In this document: piece after piece, positions 31,401 through 45,100 of the stretch
Numbering within the stretch: position 1 is the first letter of the stretch
Layout of the letters: each line of letters begins with the position of its first letter
Assembly (NCBI GenBank): GCA_034440635.1
Contig: JAOTON010000047.1
Location: 1 to 64,000 of the forward strand
Origin: Lepas anatifera
Lineage: Eukaryota > Arthropoda > Thecostraca > Lepadidae
DNA length: 64,000 nucleotides
Direction: 5' to 3'
Made by a program: the position numbers and the translations under genes
The notes under the pieces: model-generated
The model's input: only the letters and a program-made list of their open reading frames with translations
Database searches by the model: none
What the model was told of the DNA's origin: nothing

Positions 31401-34099
31401 TCACTTCAGAAAAGACAAATAATAAATACCCCTTATTTTAGAGCGAGTAGAGTGCCGTAAAGAAGTGTTTCAACCGAACTCGCGGATACTCGACTCCTCC
31501 CGCATTCAGAATTGCAATTTTGGGCCGAGGCCATAATAAATCATGTCACAAATCTAGGTGAAATAAAAAAGGCAGGGCAGTTGATGCGACCATCAGAAAA
31601 GAAATGGATCACTAACTCATACAGACGCTGGAGCAGGAGAAGAAAACAAGCATTGTTTTCAGCCGAGAAGTGACGTGTTACCAATCCCCATGTGCCTCCG
31701 AACTCGGCAATAAGGTCACAACTATCCGGTCAGCTCAACACGTGCTCGCTGAGGCAACGAAATTTACATCAAGTGAGCAAACTGATGTGATTTCCAGTCA
31801 CTTCTCCTCGAGATTGTACAGCATTACAATACTTGAAACTAGGTGATTGCAGCTTGTAAAGTTATTCAAAGCCACGAGCAACAACTTCAGGACCCAGCAT
31901 CTCGACTATGAACAGGTGCAGTATAAATTTTCCAAACGATGGTTTCCAATCTCGTACCATGTATAAATCCCATCAGGGTCACTTATGTCAATTAGAGGCG
32001 GGAAAATGTGCCACGCACAGAACGCCTTAAACAAAATCCTTAACTAACACTTATCTCACTCGTACCAGATAACAAGGTTCTTAGGATACACTAACTTGTC
32101 CTATGGTACTTTTAGTATTCAATATTTAGGTCAATTTTTATCGTCCTATTATACCTAAGTCCGTGAAGGAATGATACTTTTCTCCACATACAAACGGAAG
32201 ATCAAGTGATGTTATCTACATCACATTTTCCGTTATTTTCAGTATCTGGGGGAACATTTACGCTTGCATCCTTCCGTGCGCTATCTGGGGTGACTCGAGC
32301 AGACTGTGGTGCTTCAGCCAATAGCATGACGGTGAGCCGAACCAGACATGTGACTATAATGTTACTTTGTCTGCATGGATGGTGACTGCCATGCTACATG
32401 ACCGTATCGCGGCATCAGGTGACCTCGACCCGACATGGAGTCAGACCGTTTTTACACGACCAAGAATGACCCATAGTATACACGTATCTATTCGCCATGA
32501 CGAGAGACGCATTCGTTTCTGTCGGTGCCCAGAAAGGACCATCGCTGTTGACTCACGTTGCGGTTGTATTTGAAGTAGTAGTGTCCGGCGTACACGGCGC
32601 CTATGAACAGCAGCGCCTTGCCGGTGAGCCAGCGCGCGATGAAGGCGTTCTTCAGGCCCTGCGGTGCAGCGCCCGGAGCGGTGAGGTCAGTCCATGGGAG
32701 GTCGTAGTGTCCACAGCAGACAACGTGACCCAGCCTAGTGTCTGCATCAACATCCTAGAGGTTCACATTTGAAACGATCAATCAAATATTGATGAATATA
32801 CGTAGACAGTGGCACTCGATTTACAACAGTATATTTTTAATGAGTATTTGATGACAAACAACGCCTAGTATGGCTGTGGAGGCTAAAAATACCCCCCCCA
32901 CCAGTAGCTAGCATCAATATCAGGACCATGACTCATTAAATATCATGATTGCTTCGTGTTTGTTCGATCCTCTGTCGAGCCAGACTCCAAGTTAAGAGAC
33001 AATAGCACCAATATGTTCTTCAAACCGTAAAACAACTGAAATATTGTAAAACAATTTCTAATTTGAAGAACTGCTGTTTTCTCTTCACTTTAAAGTACGG
33101 GGAAACGTGAAAGGAATGCGTTCTATTTAACAGAGACTTAAATTTATAGGCATATTAAGACAAATCTGCCTTCTTTAAATTTCGGGCTTGGCGACTGATT
33201 CTGATTTTGGTCATTTGTATCAGATCCATCATTTCAAAACATCTTACATTCCCTGATTTATTTATTTATATATTAATCCTAAATCGCAAGCATTTGCGGC
33301 CAAGTTTCCTCTTTCGTCGTGCTCTGCATGTTCTCTGAGGTAATGCACTATCGTTTTATTTAGTTTTCGTAGACAGATATAATGTCTGTCATTCACACGG
33401 AAAGGCGGATCAGCAACAAATATTTTACATGGTCTTTTCCATCTGTATTGCATTGATTTCCACCGCAGTTAATATTTTTCCGCAGCACCCTCTGAACATT
33501 TTTTGGAATGCCCGTCATGGCGTAGCGCGCCCAAAAATAGCATGTGAGAATACGGTCTACGTACCATGGCAGGCTGCAGCTTCTCGAAGAGGGTGTTCAG
33601 CGGCCACTTGTAGAAGCGGCGGATGGGATTGGTGATCTCATTGTAGTACTCAGGAATATACCTACCGGCCACGGGTGACAATCACCACCAACAATGCTGG
33701 CGGATGAAACAGAAGACTAGCCTTGACACAGAAGAGAAGGTCAAGAGGTAAAACTGTTAGATCATCAGCCAATTCTTGTTGAACGCTGCCTACTGGACAG
33801 CTAAGCGCCGCTTCCGGTCGCGATTATTGCAACACAATACTACAAAGCTCGAATAGTGGGTGGCAGCGTGGACATGACTGAGAACCAAAAAGTGGTGGTG
33901 GAAGCTGCCCGAGAGTACCTGATCCCACTGACCTCGGCTCCCTCGGTCCCAGGTGCTGGTCCTTAAGCCACTGTGCGCGCCATTTACGATCCTCGTCAGA
34001 CATTTTGATCAGACGCTCTCGCACGTTCTTGCAGCGGCCCTCGATGGACATGGGCAGCACGCCGCCCGTCTCCGATGCCGGCACTTTCTTGGCGTCCAT
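28462..34099 (-). CDS. NDUFB6: NDUFB6, complex I accessory subunit B17
   Basis: Four minus-strand exons: 34099-33933, 33661-33565, 32658-32557 and 28620-28462, joined by GT-AG introns with matching phases into 174 aa, stop TGA. NDUFB6 is an accessory subunit of the membrane arm of mitochondrial NADH:ubiquinone oxidoreductase. Seen: RAQWLKDQHLGPREP (residues 41-55), matching the family's RRRWLKDQ-LSPREP signature; a hydrophobic segment ALLFIGAVYAGHYYFKY in exon 3 that is the single membrane helix; and an exon 4 beginning DWTRRQGWRV, with LPGEEGYP further on, as in arthropod B17 proteins. It is longer than the human protein (128 aa), mostly from the N-terminal leader and the C-terminal tail. 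Start is ATG 34099. The last intron (28621-32556) is 3.9 kb and holds a large minisatellite that reaches the 3' splice site. Confidence 0.93.
28627..30105. repeat. 28-bp minisatellite in the last NDUFB6 intron
   Basis: About 52 units, each with a KpnI site (GGTACC) and the core CAGCCACAGCGTCAG, then ACTCTCGC, TGGATACTCGC or TGAATACTCGC. The 5'-most unit on the plus strand lies within 7 nt of the exon 4 acceptor. Confidence 0.93.
30106..32556. other. NDUFB6 intron, no feature seen
   Basis: Unique-looking AT-rich sequence upstream of the minisatellite; short ORFs lack motifs. Confidence 0.4.
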
Positions 34100-34317
34100 G
34101 GTGGCCTGAAGGTGACAGGAAACAATGCAGAAACTATCAGCACATTTTATATTTATAGAGGTTGAGAATATACTGGAATTCTTCCAGCGTCGAACCTAAA
34201 TACGTTGCTTTACAAAATCTTAACTTGCAGTAAGCACGCGCGAATAAAATAATGGTGCTCCAGTTCGTTCCATACTCATGCATTAAAATACACTCATTCA
34301 ATTATTAAATTGAACTA

Positions 34318-36275
34318 TTAACACTCGCCCCAGTGGGCCTGTCAGCCACCTTCACCCATGTGGGGGGTGTTCAAACACCCCCACGAACCCAACACATACG
34401 CGGGATAGCGAAAAAAACGCGAACGCAGGTGGATATTCATAAAAATTCATGAAGAAACTAACTCAATTATTTTTTGGCTCAGGTTTGAGGTTATGCCAGG
34501 TCAAAAGTGTCATGCTAAAGAAGAATTTCTGGGCTCTAGCGTCTGATAGATTTGAGTTAGGATCAATCTTTAGGTACCATTTGCTCCCTCTCGTTACGGC
34601 AAATCAAATAATGTATTATATGACTATACCAGGTAAAAAAATGTCCTGATCTAAGGGCAGGTCTTGGTCGCCATCTGAACTAGCATAGTCAATAAGCATA
34701 TCAATTGACTCACAATAATAACATAAAAATAATTGCATTTAAATAGAACTTTATCGTCATTTCCTCCACAGTTTTGTCCCAAGCCTGTAAACCTGTTTAA
34801 GTAGAGCCAGATGACCTCTCAGAGGTCACAGGTAGAAAAATGTGACAGGAACCGGAAAACGGGCCTAGGATGCGACGAGTTAGAGAATATGAAGGTGCTC
34901 TAACCATTATCTACTAAAATAGCCATTTCTCGCCAAATTTCAGTTTTTCCGTGCATTTTAAATGAAAATGTCATGATCCATATCTCACCCTAGGTCATCA
35001 ATATAAAAATACCGGCACATTTTTTGAAGTGCTTGGTGGGTCAAGGCCACTTTTTAACCTAGCATAGTCAATATGCATATCAATTGACTCGCAATGGCAA
35101 TCCAAACACAATTGTATCAAAATGGCTGGCGGCTCCGGACGACTGCGCGGCCCTGCTGCACGGCAGCGGACGGCGCTGCTCGGCAGCTGGACGGCACTGT
35201 GTTGGCAGCTGGGCGGCGGTACTGTGGCCGCTAGGCGGCGCTATGGTGGCCGCTGGGCGGCGCTATGGTGGCCGCTAGGCGGCGGTGCGGTGGGCGCTGG
35301 GTGGCGCCGGTGTTTGAGCGCGGTGTGCTGCTGGGACCGCTGGTCGGCGCTTCTGGGGCCGCTTCTCGGCGCCGCTATTGCGTCACAGCCGCACGATGGT
35401 TGATAGAAACTGGCCATGAACAAACATTAACCCATTAATTTTTTAATGAACCCATAATTTTGTTATTTTTTATTTTTTTATTTTTCCTTTTCCCTGTCTT
35501 TTTATACAAGCCACTTACGTGCCCATCTCATCCAGTTGTGTCATGCTGGGCTATGCTGAGCGAGTGTTTAATTTCAACAGATCATGCTACACCTGGTAGT
35601 CCTGTCTGCTTTCAACTGTTGTTGATGAATGTACCCATGTGTGTTTTTTGTCTGCTTTTCGTGTGAAATATATGTGAATGGCTTGAAATAAAAGTAATTT
35701 ATATATGTGAATGGCTTGAAATAAAAGCTGTGTAATCATTTCATGCAAAGTTATTTACCTAAATCTGAAAGTTGCTTAAGTAGCCCCAGATGACCCCTCA
35801 GAGGTCACAGGTCAAAAATTGCAACAGGAGCCTGGAAAGGGGCCCAGGATACTATGATTTAGAGAATATGAAGGTATTCTCAGCTGTATCTACACAAATA
35901 CAACCCAATTTCTGCCTTTCCCATGTATTTCCAATGGAGAGCTTGTGATCTGTACTTGACCTTGGGTCATTGATATGAAAATCTAGAAATATGTTTTGTA
36001 GCCCTCTGTGGGCCTATTAAGTGGTATAAGTTTCAATGTGATATATTCACTCATTTCTTACTTATGCCACCTCATAAATTTTTGGAGGTGAGGTCATTTG
36101 ACCTACACTGTTCACCTGACCTGAGATGACCCAACTTAAAAATTTTGGGGAAAGTTGTGGAATGGATCAAGGATTAGGTGTGCCAAGTACAGCAGCACTT
36201 TACTTGATTGTTTTTTCGTGCAGCTGGAAAAAACTCAGGGGATGGTCAAACACCCCACACAGGGGCAAGGGTTAA
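34318..36275. mobile_element. TTAA element fragments, family C, composite
   Basis: Begins TTAACACTCGCCCCAGTGGG and ends CAGGGGCAAGGGTTAA. Two internal copies of the AGTAGCCCCAGATGACC...CTCAGAGGTCACAGGT segment (near 34800 and 35770) show two elements in series, separated by a GC-rich tract at 35120-35400 with a 22-bp tandem repeat. No ORF supported. Confidence 0.6.
35224..35310. repeat. 22-bp GC-rich tandem repeat
   Basis: About four units with core GTGGCCGCTGGGCGGCGCTA, inside a GC-rich island at 35120-35400. No gene is supported there. Confidence 0.75.
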
Positions 36276-38071
36276 ATAACCAAAGCACACCAATTGGACA
36301 CATCACCTTTGCACTTGGCATGTGACTAAACGAATGACAAACTTGTTTTTCTCTTTAAAAAAATTATTTAAATTGCTAAGCAGGATTAAGGATCTGAGTT
36401 TTTGCTTTCAATAAGGCTGCTTTGCTTAAGAAAGCATGCTTTATTCAGTAACACACATGGATTTAATCCTAACTGAAAGAATAAGCACAGTTGCAAACAC
36501 AGCTATCTTAATCTCTCATGGGATATTCAAAGTCCTATGAGGGATAGCTGCATTGTGCCCTCTGGTGTGTGCTTCTCTATCCCGCCTGAATATGCTTATA
36601 CACACTGAATAAACACTTCCATAAACTAAACATGCTGCATATCATTATCAATATGGCTTGAATCCGCAGCATGACAGCAATGGTTACAGTTGCCCAAGAG
36701 TACCTGTGTGAACCAGCCTCAGCTCAGACAGTGGGAAAGTAATGCAGTCAAACACACTTGAGATTACTGGGTTTTGTCCTCTTGTGTGTGTGTCTACCCT
36801 GGAAATACATGTGTATGGTTTCACTTTAAGAGATATTTGATATTCAAATATGTTCAGGACAGTCTCACCTTAAATTTAAGCTTAAAAACCACCCCTGCTA
36901 CATACAAAATACCAATGTTGTTATCATCCACACACCTGGTACCCCAAATTCAGCAATGATCCCATCTTAAAAGTGCTGGGGTCCCGAACAATTTTCTTAA
37001 CACATGATCACAAGGCAGGTATCACATAAAGGTATAGTGTATGAAATGATGATGATCAGGAGTTTCAAAGGTTCAGTGTCTTCAATTATTTTCGGCGTTT
37101 TAAATCGTCTTCAATCGAAGTTTCTTTGAGTGTATTATAACATGGGCGAAGAGACATAAGCACACTCTGAGACCTCAACTAGAGACGAACGCTATTAGCA
37201 GTAGGACCTGATGAGGGCTATCTTGCCCTTTACGTGATGAGGGTGCTGTGTGTATTCGTGCAGTGATGAAATAAATGCGTGTTTGGAGAATACAATCCAG
37301 TGTAAAACAACAACCCTCCCACAGATCCTAACTTCTCTTTCGTCTTTTTCTTCCCAACACAATCGGAAAATTTATGGCTTTGCAAATACGGGGTCGAGCT
37401 TAGGTTCATGATCGAATTCGACCAGTAGCTAACAATTCTCTCTCTGATTCGTGTATTTACGGAATTTTTCACTTTTAGCAAATCAACAATCAAAATTTAC
37501 AATAGCAATAGTAATACTTTCTATTGAAAGGCAGAATCAAAAGGCAGCGGAAAACAGCGCATTGAAGACAAAAGAAAAATGAGGGGGTTTGTGCCATAAA
37601 AATACATACAAGGTCTCGTGTAGTATCACTTGAGGTTTACATTTTTGTGCCTTGAAGGTTTTAGTGTTTTAGACAGGGTTCAGGCTTTAGGCAGTTTTAG
37701 GCTACAAAGGCCTTGGTTTGGTTTTAGGCAAGGCCTTTAAAGTTTTAGGCTTCTCTGGACCTTGGACGTCGCGATTGACAACAAATATCTCGGCGGACGT
37801 GGTGGGGGTAGGTGCAAGGCCTTTGAGAGGGTGGTAGGTAGGTATTATAGTAATAAGCAGTCAATAGATAAATAGCTGCTTCAGTCGTTTGCCACTATTT
37901 AACTAGTGTGATCTCTTACATCATTGTTTATTTTGGCTTTGATCTATTTGTTTTGTCTCTTTCATACCTCTTCTATTCTGCCAATATGCTTGAATACCTA
38001 TGTGGTGTCTTTTCTCTTCAGAGATACGACTTTTCCTTTTTGTATTCGGAGCTTGCATGTTTGTTTTTCGA
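36276..38071. other. Intergenic, no feature seen
   Basis: Between the family C elements and the CR1-like LINE. Includes a run of TTTTAGGC-like words at 37660-37750 but no ordered repeat or gene. Confidence 0.4.
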
Positions 38072-40010
38072 TGTAGATGTAGATGTAGATTTCGGTAGAA
38101 GAAAAGAGGCCTTGCAAGGCCTGTGACTTCCAGCCGCTCGTAAGGGAAAATGCAGAATAACTGGGAATTTTCTGTGGGATGTTTCATTGGATCGTAGGAA
38201 AAACATTGAAAGCTCCCAAAATACTATGGTTTATACTAGACATCATATTGTTGACTCTGCCAGTGAATCCAGATTCTTCTTAAATACCTCCACTGAATTG
38301 GCCTCTACAATATGTCCAGGCAGGTTATTCCAATTGTTGCAGGCACGAATCGGTAGGTGGAATCACCTCACCAGCGTTCTTGCTCGTGTCCTCTTTTTCC
38401 GTAGCTTGACTCATGAAGCTTCACTAGGCCTTCAGCTTTGAATTTGCCAGTACCAAGCTTGTAAATACCGATCATGTCACCACATATTCTACGGTACTTT
38501 AGACTTGGCATCTTGAGCTGTCTCCGTCTGTCGTGGGTAGGATAGGTCCCTTAAGCCTTTAACCAGCTTGGCTGCTTGGTGCTGTACCCTCTCCAGCATT
38601 ATCTTGTTGCCCTCAAAGAATGGGCCCCAGTTACAGTTTCCATACTCTAGGGAGGGCCTCACAATTGCTTTTTACAGTCTCGATACCATGTTTGCATCTA
38701 GAAAGCTGAAAGTTCTTCTGATGACAGCGAGTAGACCTCTGGCTCTTTTTACTACTCCAGCTGCATGCACATGGAATTTCAGTTCACTGTCCACTTGGAT
38801 GCCCAGGTCTTTTTCGACCTGGGATGTTCTTAAGTTGACTCCACCTATGGTATATCTGTTAGGTTCTTTCTGGTTACCAAGGTGTAGGACAGAACACTTT
38901 GTCAAGTTCAGTGGGAGCTGCCAGATCTGGGTCCATTGGAAGATGGCATCCAGGTCAGCTTGGGGCACCAAAGACTGGTCTGAAGTTTTGACAGATCCAA
39001 ACAACTTCATATCATCTGCAAACAGCATTGAATGTTTCCGGACAACCTGGGGGAGGTCATTAATAAACACCAAGAAGCAGAGTGGGCCTAGGATAGATCC
39101 CTGAGGTATCCCACTGGAGAAATCCGTCCACATCGAGCACTGCCTGTTGACACTCACTTGTTGCTTTCTGTTGGTGAGGAAGTTCTGTACCCAGCTCAGA
39201 ACATTGCCTGAAATGCCATATGCATGTAGTTTGGAAATCAGCCTGGCATGTGGCACTGCATCGAATGCCTTTCGAAAGTCGAGGTATATTACGTCAATAG
39301 GCTCACCTTTGTCAAGAGACTCAGTCCACTTTTCCAAACAAGTCAGCATTTGCGATTCACAAGATCTTCCTGGGAGGAAACCATGTTGGTAGGGCGAAAT
39401 CAGATTGGTTACCAGATGTTCCAGTATAGCTTGTTGGACAAAATATTCCATCGTTTTGCCAATAATACAGGTCAAGCTGATAGGCGGGTAATTACTGGGG
39501 TCACTCCTTGAGCCTTTCTTGAAGATTGGTTTCACTAATGCTACCTTCCATTGCCTAGGAAGTTCCCCTGCTGTCAGATATCTGGTGAACAAAGTTTTTA
39601 AAGGTCCACTGAGCACATCTGCACACTTTTTTTAGAAGCAGGGGATGGATTCCGTCTGGACCGGGTGATTTTGCCTAGTCGAGGGCTTTGAGCTTCTTCT
39701 GGATTTGGGCTTGCGAGATCTGGATGGCTATAAGATTTTCCCCCTGGTGAACAGAGACCATTTGTGGAATATTTGTCCTGTCTTACTTTGTGAATATACT
39801 CTGAAAGAAAGAATTTAGCACTTCTGCCTTCTCAAGATCGGTTTCAGCCAGTGCTGCAGTCTTCGTCCTCAGAGTTTCTACATTTGACCTCACTTTAAGC
39901 TGCTTGTTGGCATAGTTCCAGAAATGCTTGACATTTGTTTTGGTAGACTTTGCAACATGTTGCTCCAGGTCAGCCTTTAATTTGCGAGTGAGCTCAGTCT
40001 GGCCTTGGCA
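38072..40010 (-). mobile_element. CR1-like LINE, 5'-truncated, ORF2 reverse transcriptase
   Basis: Minus-strand ORF2 remnant. From high to low coordinates: a linker (LKADLEQHV, NVKHFWNYANK, KAEVLNSFFQSIFTK at 40052-39783), reverse transcriptase at 39616-38672 (WKVALVKPIFKKGS, SPYQHGFLPGRSCESQ, VIYLDFRKAFDAVPH, GIPQGSILGPLCFLVFINDL, catalytic FADD, LNLTKCSVLHLG), and the C-terminal region (PSLEYGNCNWGP, about 38650; ending near 38260). Small frame breaks occur at about 39620-39780 and 38670, so it is inactive. The 3' end is a (TCTACA)n-like repeat at 38072-38091 rather than poly(A), usual for CR1/L2 elements. It abuts the L1/Tx1-like LINE on the opposite strand. Confidence 0.87.
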
Positions 40011-40193
40011 GCGGTCGCGTGCGGACGTGCCCGCGGAGCGGAGTGACCCCAATGGGTCAGTGACCGACTGTGCAGGTCTGGGTGCGCAGACGAAAAGTGA
40101 AGGGCTTCTGTGAAAGTGATTTCGGATGGGACTGAAAGGTTGATATTCAGAAAGTATACAGTGAGGGCGATTAGAGGAAAGCAGAGATTCAAA

Positions 40194-41435
40194 ATGTCGA
40201 CAGCGGGTGATACCGACTCAGTTTTTAGTGATGCGGAAGCGGGACACACTGACACCGAACCCAGAAAACGGAAGCGAGAGAGGCAACAATCGATCTCTGA
40301 AATGGTTGCGGCTTACGAGAAGAAGCAAAAGCACAGCAAATCTCCGAAGGGTAAGTCACCTAAAGGAAAAGGAGCCCTCTCAGTGGAAACTCTATCGTTC
40401 ATGAAGGAACTTATCCAAAATACCATTCAGTCGTCTATCGGAGAAGAGCTTGCCAATCTGAATGACATGCTGAAAACCAAGTTCGAATCTCAACAGAAGA
40501 GAATAGAAATCTTGGAAAGCCAGTCTTTCGAAAAATCGGAGAAAATTCAAGGGCTTGAAACTGAGCTCAGATGTACGCAGCAAACAGTAGCGGCACTCGA
40601 AAACCAGCTGGATGACATGGAGCGTCATGAGCGCGGAGTAAACCTGATCATTACCAGCAAGCAGCTGGGAACAAGACGCCCTGGCGAAGACATCCGCTCC
40701 TCAATCATCCAGATTCTACGTGCCAGTTTTCCGCACATCCCTGTTTCAAGAGAAGATTTCTCGGCAGCTCACAGACTGTACGGCAATGATGTTGCAATCT
40801 GTGCGTTCCGTGACAGGGAGCTGCGAAATCGCCTGTACCAAGAAAGGATCCGTCTTAGAGATAGGCCCACACCACCCGACCAACGCTTGTATCTGAGTGA
40901 GTCCCTAACGCGGAAAAACAAGGAGATCTTCACCGAACTCCTGGCGATGAAGAAACAGAAGCGGGTCTGGGCTGTCTTCACTAACCAAGGCATTCCGGGC
41001 TACAAGCTCAGCCGAGAATCCACACCGATGAGGGTAACGACAATCGACCAGATCCGCAATCTTTGGCGGAGACTCCGGGAGAAGCACGTGACTGACCAGC
41101 CTGCGGAGTCTGGCGGCGCCTCTGCGCGGCCGTCCCGGGACGCCTGGCGACCGGCGGTGGCCGGCGCGGGGAGCGGCGCGTGGCGCGGCCGGCTCCCGCA
41201 GTGGCGGGCCAAGCTGATGTTCCTACAGCGGCATCCGGGCCGGGCGGACCGGCCTGTTGTGGCGGGGAGGTGCCGGGAGGGAGCGAGCGCGTTAACGCTC
41301 CTGCGCCCGCTGCTGCCGTTGCGTCTCAGGTTTCGGCCCGAGGTTCGGCGACGGCGGTCTCGGGCGGTAGTCGGCGGACGGTTTCGCGAGATGTGGCGGC
41401 GACGGCGGACAGTGGATCGGCAGGGCCGGCGGTGA
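40194..41435 (+). CDS. LINE ORF1 protein (L1 ORF1p-like, coiled coil plus RRM)
   Basis: 413 aa from ATG 40194 (an in-frame upstream start at 40110 is less likely). A basic, Lys/Ser-rich N-terminus is followed by a long coiled coil (about residues 85-180, heptads with ELANLNDMLKTKFESQQKRI), then an L1 ORF1p-type RNA-binding domain (ERGVNLIITSKQLG, FSAAHRLYG, CAFRDRELRNRLYQERIRLR, LYLSESLTRKNKEI) and a C-terminal domain. The last 100 residues become Gly/Arg/Pro/Ala-rich on very GC-rich DNA, unlike the rest, so the true ORF1 end may be altered. ORF1p is the nucleic-acid chaperone that coats LINE RNA. Confidence 0.8.
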   Translation: MSTAGDTDSVFSDAEAGHTDTEPRKRKRERQQSISEMVAAYEKKQKHSKSPKGKSPKGKGALSVETLSFMKELIQNTIQSSIGEELANLNDMLKTKFESQQKRIEILESQSFEKSEKIQGLETELRCTQQTVAALENQLDDMERHERGVNLIITSKQLGTRRPGEDIRSSIIQILRASFPHIPVSREDFSAAHRLYGNDVAICAFRDRELRNRLYQERIRLRDRPTPPDQRLYLSESLTRKNKEIFTELLAMKKQKRVWAVFTNQGIPGYKLSRESTPMRVTTIDQIRNLWRRLREKHVTDQPAESGGASARPSRDAWRPAVAGAGSGAWRGRLPQWRAKLMFLQRHPGRADRPVVAGRCREGASALTLLRPLLPLRLRFRPEVRRRRSRAVVGGRFREMWRRRRTVDRQGRR

Positions 41436-42123
41436 CGGTGGATACACTCATACAGGACCGGGGGCGGTGAATTTAGCTCTCGTGCCTGTGTGGCTCGAGG
41501 TTTTCCGCGAGTGTTGCTGGCCGTCGTCGTTCAGACGAGATGAGCAGCCGCGGCTGGCTGCTCTTCTCTGACGTGTGCGGAAGGCTGCGCACCGTAGTTG
41601 GACTCCCAAGCAGGTATTGTGTAATACTAATTTTTCTACTCAATGTTTATTTAGTATTGTTGTCTGGAATGTGCAGTTTTTCTCTCGGTTAGGGTAAAGT
41701 AAATGTTGCTCTATCACTCAGAACAAGCAACTGTGTTGGGTCCCTCTTTCGACGATGACAAGTACCTTGTGAAATCAAGGGTGATTTATTTGGTAGTATA
41801 GCTAATACGAGTAGGTATTCCACTAGTGTGCGATTGAAACCCGTTTTCCGTTTCGCTTGAGGTAGTTTTTTTCACTGCGCACCCCAACTGCGCCAAGGCT
41901 ACTGCAGTCATGCTTACTTTATGTGTTTATGTTCTTTGTTTTTTGCGCTACATTCGTGTATCCCTTATGTGGTGTGTTGACATGAATGCCCCACCTCTCT
42001 CAACTCTCACACAACATTCGCATAAGTACCACGGATTTAGTTATCTCAAGACTGCGTCACACGGACATGTTGATACTTTTCATGAGCAGTTAATGCATTA
42101 CGGCGTGTTGACCCAACCATCTC

Positions 42124-45100
42124 ATGCCACGCAAAGATATAAAGGAGTATATTTACTTCTCTATTGCTTCTCATTCACAAGTCGCTGACACTACTTTGAG
42201 ACTAGCATCACTAAACGTAAATGGCCTCCGGGCTCAGGTGGTAAGGGGTGTTCCTAAGCGGCGTAAGATTTTCACATGGCTAAAGCAATGGCAGTTCGAC
42301 GTAGTTCTCTTGCAGGAAACACACTCTACAGCTGAAGACTGTGACAAATGGTTAAATGAATGGGGAGGCCTAGGTTGCTTTTCACATGGAGATAATAGGA
42401 GCCGAGGGGTATGCACGCTGATCAGGCCGAACGCAGGCGCCTCAATAAGCAAAACCTGCACTGATAGAGACGGAAGATTTGTAATTCTTGAATTAATTTT
42501 GAACGGTGTTAGCTTTACTGTCGGGAATTTTTACGGTCCCAGCACAGATAACCCACGTGTAATTGAGGACTTTGTAACTGAAATAGATGAATACGAGAAT
42601 TCCTCTGTCATTTTTGGAGGGGATTTTAATTTTTGTTTGGACATTTCAAAAGACAGAGAAAGCTCAGCAAGACGATTAGCTAATAACGATAAGTGTAAGG
42701 AGGTCCTAAAAAGGTTTATGGAAGATAACGATTTAATTGATACTTGGCGAGAGCTCTACCCACAGAAAAGATGCTACACATATGTTAGAGCGAATCCACC
42801 GAGCAAGTCACGTATTGATTTTTTCGTTACGAGCAAGAACATTCTTCACTGTAGGAGCACTCCTGTTGTTGAGATAAGGGACGGATACCTATCTGACCAC
42901 AAAATGATTACGATGATAGTCCAAGTACCAACGATTGATATGGGGCGGTCTTTTTGGAAATTTAACAACTGTCTTCTGAAAGATGAAAATTTTGTCAATA
43001 TGGCACGCCAGAAAATACGAGAGATTATAGAAGATAATGAGGTTAGTACAGACTCAAGCATTGTATTGTTTGAAACCCTGGTCTGTGTGCTCAGAGGTCA
43101 CATAATAAAATTCGCATCCCGCAAAAAACAGCAAAGGTGCGCTGCTTTCAATCATATAGAAGAAGAAATTTTGAGGTTGGAAAGTATAAGTAACGCGGAT
43201 GAAAGCCTCTTATATACGCTAAAAAAGAAGAGGGAAGACCTAATTCAAGATATGTCCAGCCAAGGAATGTTCCTGTCTAAAGTACGGTGGCGTCATTTAG
43301 CAGAAACGGGAAGCAAATACTTTCATGACCTGCATAAAAGAAACAGATGCAAAAACGTCTGCAAAGCGCTCTTTGTTGAAGATAATCAAATTTATGGACA
43401 AAAAGTAATAACTAGTAGCACAGAGAAAATGCTTCAAGAAGGATGTAATTTTTTCAGTAAGCTTTACGAGAAATTACCGGTCACAGATGAAATAGAACCC
43501 TTTACTGAGGGACTCACGCGTCTGTCAGAGGAAGACGCTAGGTATCTCAACAGTCCAATAGACTTAGAGGAGCTTACTAGAGCGGTATTTTCCACCAATA
43601 ACAATTCATCTCCTGGCCTCTCTGGATATACTGGGGAATTCTATAAATTTTTCTGGCCGGAGTTAAAGTACCTAGTGCTTCGGGTGTGCAATGAAATCTT
43701 TGAGCGAGGCAGCATGCCAGTGGATATGAAACGAAGCGTAACAATCCTCATCCCCAAGAAGGGGAAAGATAGTCGAATGATCGAAAACCTACGACCAATA
43801 AGTCTTTTAAACACTTTGTACAAAATCATAACAAAATGCCTAGCGAGTAGATTAGGTGCAATTGTCTCCAATATCATTAATGAAGATCAAACTGGCTTTA
43901 TTAAAGGCCGTTATATCGGAGAAAACATCAGGCTTCTGCTGGATTTCATGGACCACTGTAATTCTAAAAAGAAGTCGGCTCTTTTGCTGGCATGTGACGT
44001 TAGAAAAGCTTATGATAGCGTAGACTGGCAATATATGAAGCGAGTAATGGAGTGGCAAGGACTGGGACGTAATTTCCTGCGATGGATTGACGTTTTATAT
44101 GATGAAAATCCAGATTTCCCAGCTAAAGCCTTAATACAGATCAACGGTAAGCTATCTTCCGAGTATAAAACAAAACGCGGCTTAAAACAGGGATGTCCAT
44201 TAAGTTGTTTGCTCTTTTTGATCGCTTTTGAGCCCCTCCTAGAAAAAATTAGGAGGACTGAAAGCATCAGGGGCATGGAAGTAGGACAGACTACTTTAAA
44301 AGTTACAAGTTACGCAGATGACGTCACCATTATAATGGACGGAACTTCTGATTCATTCATTGCATGCTTAAAAGTTTTTGATGACTTTAGAAAAATTTCA
44401 GGTTTAGAACTCAATGTAACGAAAACTCAAGCATTATGGATAGGACATGAAGCAAGCACCAAGCGGCCAATATGTCTTGACTACAATGTCCAGTGGCCGA
44501 AAGATTGTCTTGAGATACTAGGTATAAAAATATCAAACGATCCGAACGTTAACATTGCTGAGCTGAACTATGAGAAGAAAATACCGACTTTAAAAGCCTC
44601 CCTTGCCCGATGGAACGGCAGAGGATTAACCCCTTTTGGCCGCATACATCTGGTCAAATCTGAAATGTTATCGCAGATGGTATATTTAATGAGTGTACTA
44701 CCAGCACCGGGGACAGACTTTATCAAGGAGACTGAAACAGCAATTTTTAACTTCATTTGGGGTGGGAAAAGGGATCGGATTAAAAGGGCCACACTAAAGG
44801 CAAAATATAAAAATGGAGGACTCCAAGTTCCAGATATAGCACTGAAGTCAAAAAGCCTAAAGATAGGATGGATAAAGAAATATATCGACCCTGAAAATAC
44901 GGCAAAATGGAAATGTGTCATGAAACAAAAATTGTCCTTAAATGAACGCATAACGGTTTTTGACTGCAATCTAGATCGAAAGACGCTGCATAAGTGGCTA
45001 CGGAATCAATTTTGGGAGGAAACCTGTTCAACTTGGATGAGCATCAAACAGACGGAGGAGCTCAGTGGGGGAAATATTCTTAGCGAAGTTATATGGGGCA

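Noticed and set aside
35122..35403. GC-rich ORF as coding exon
   Set aside because: It is built from a 22-bp tandem repeat lying between transposable-element fragments.
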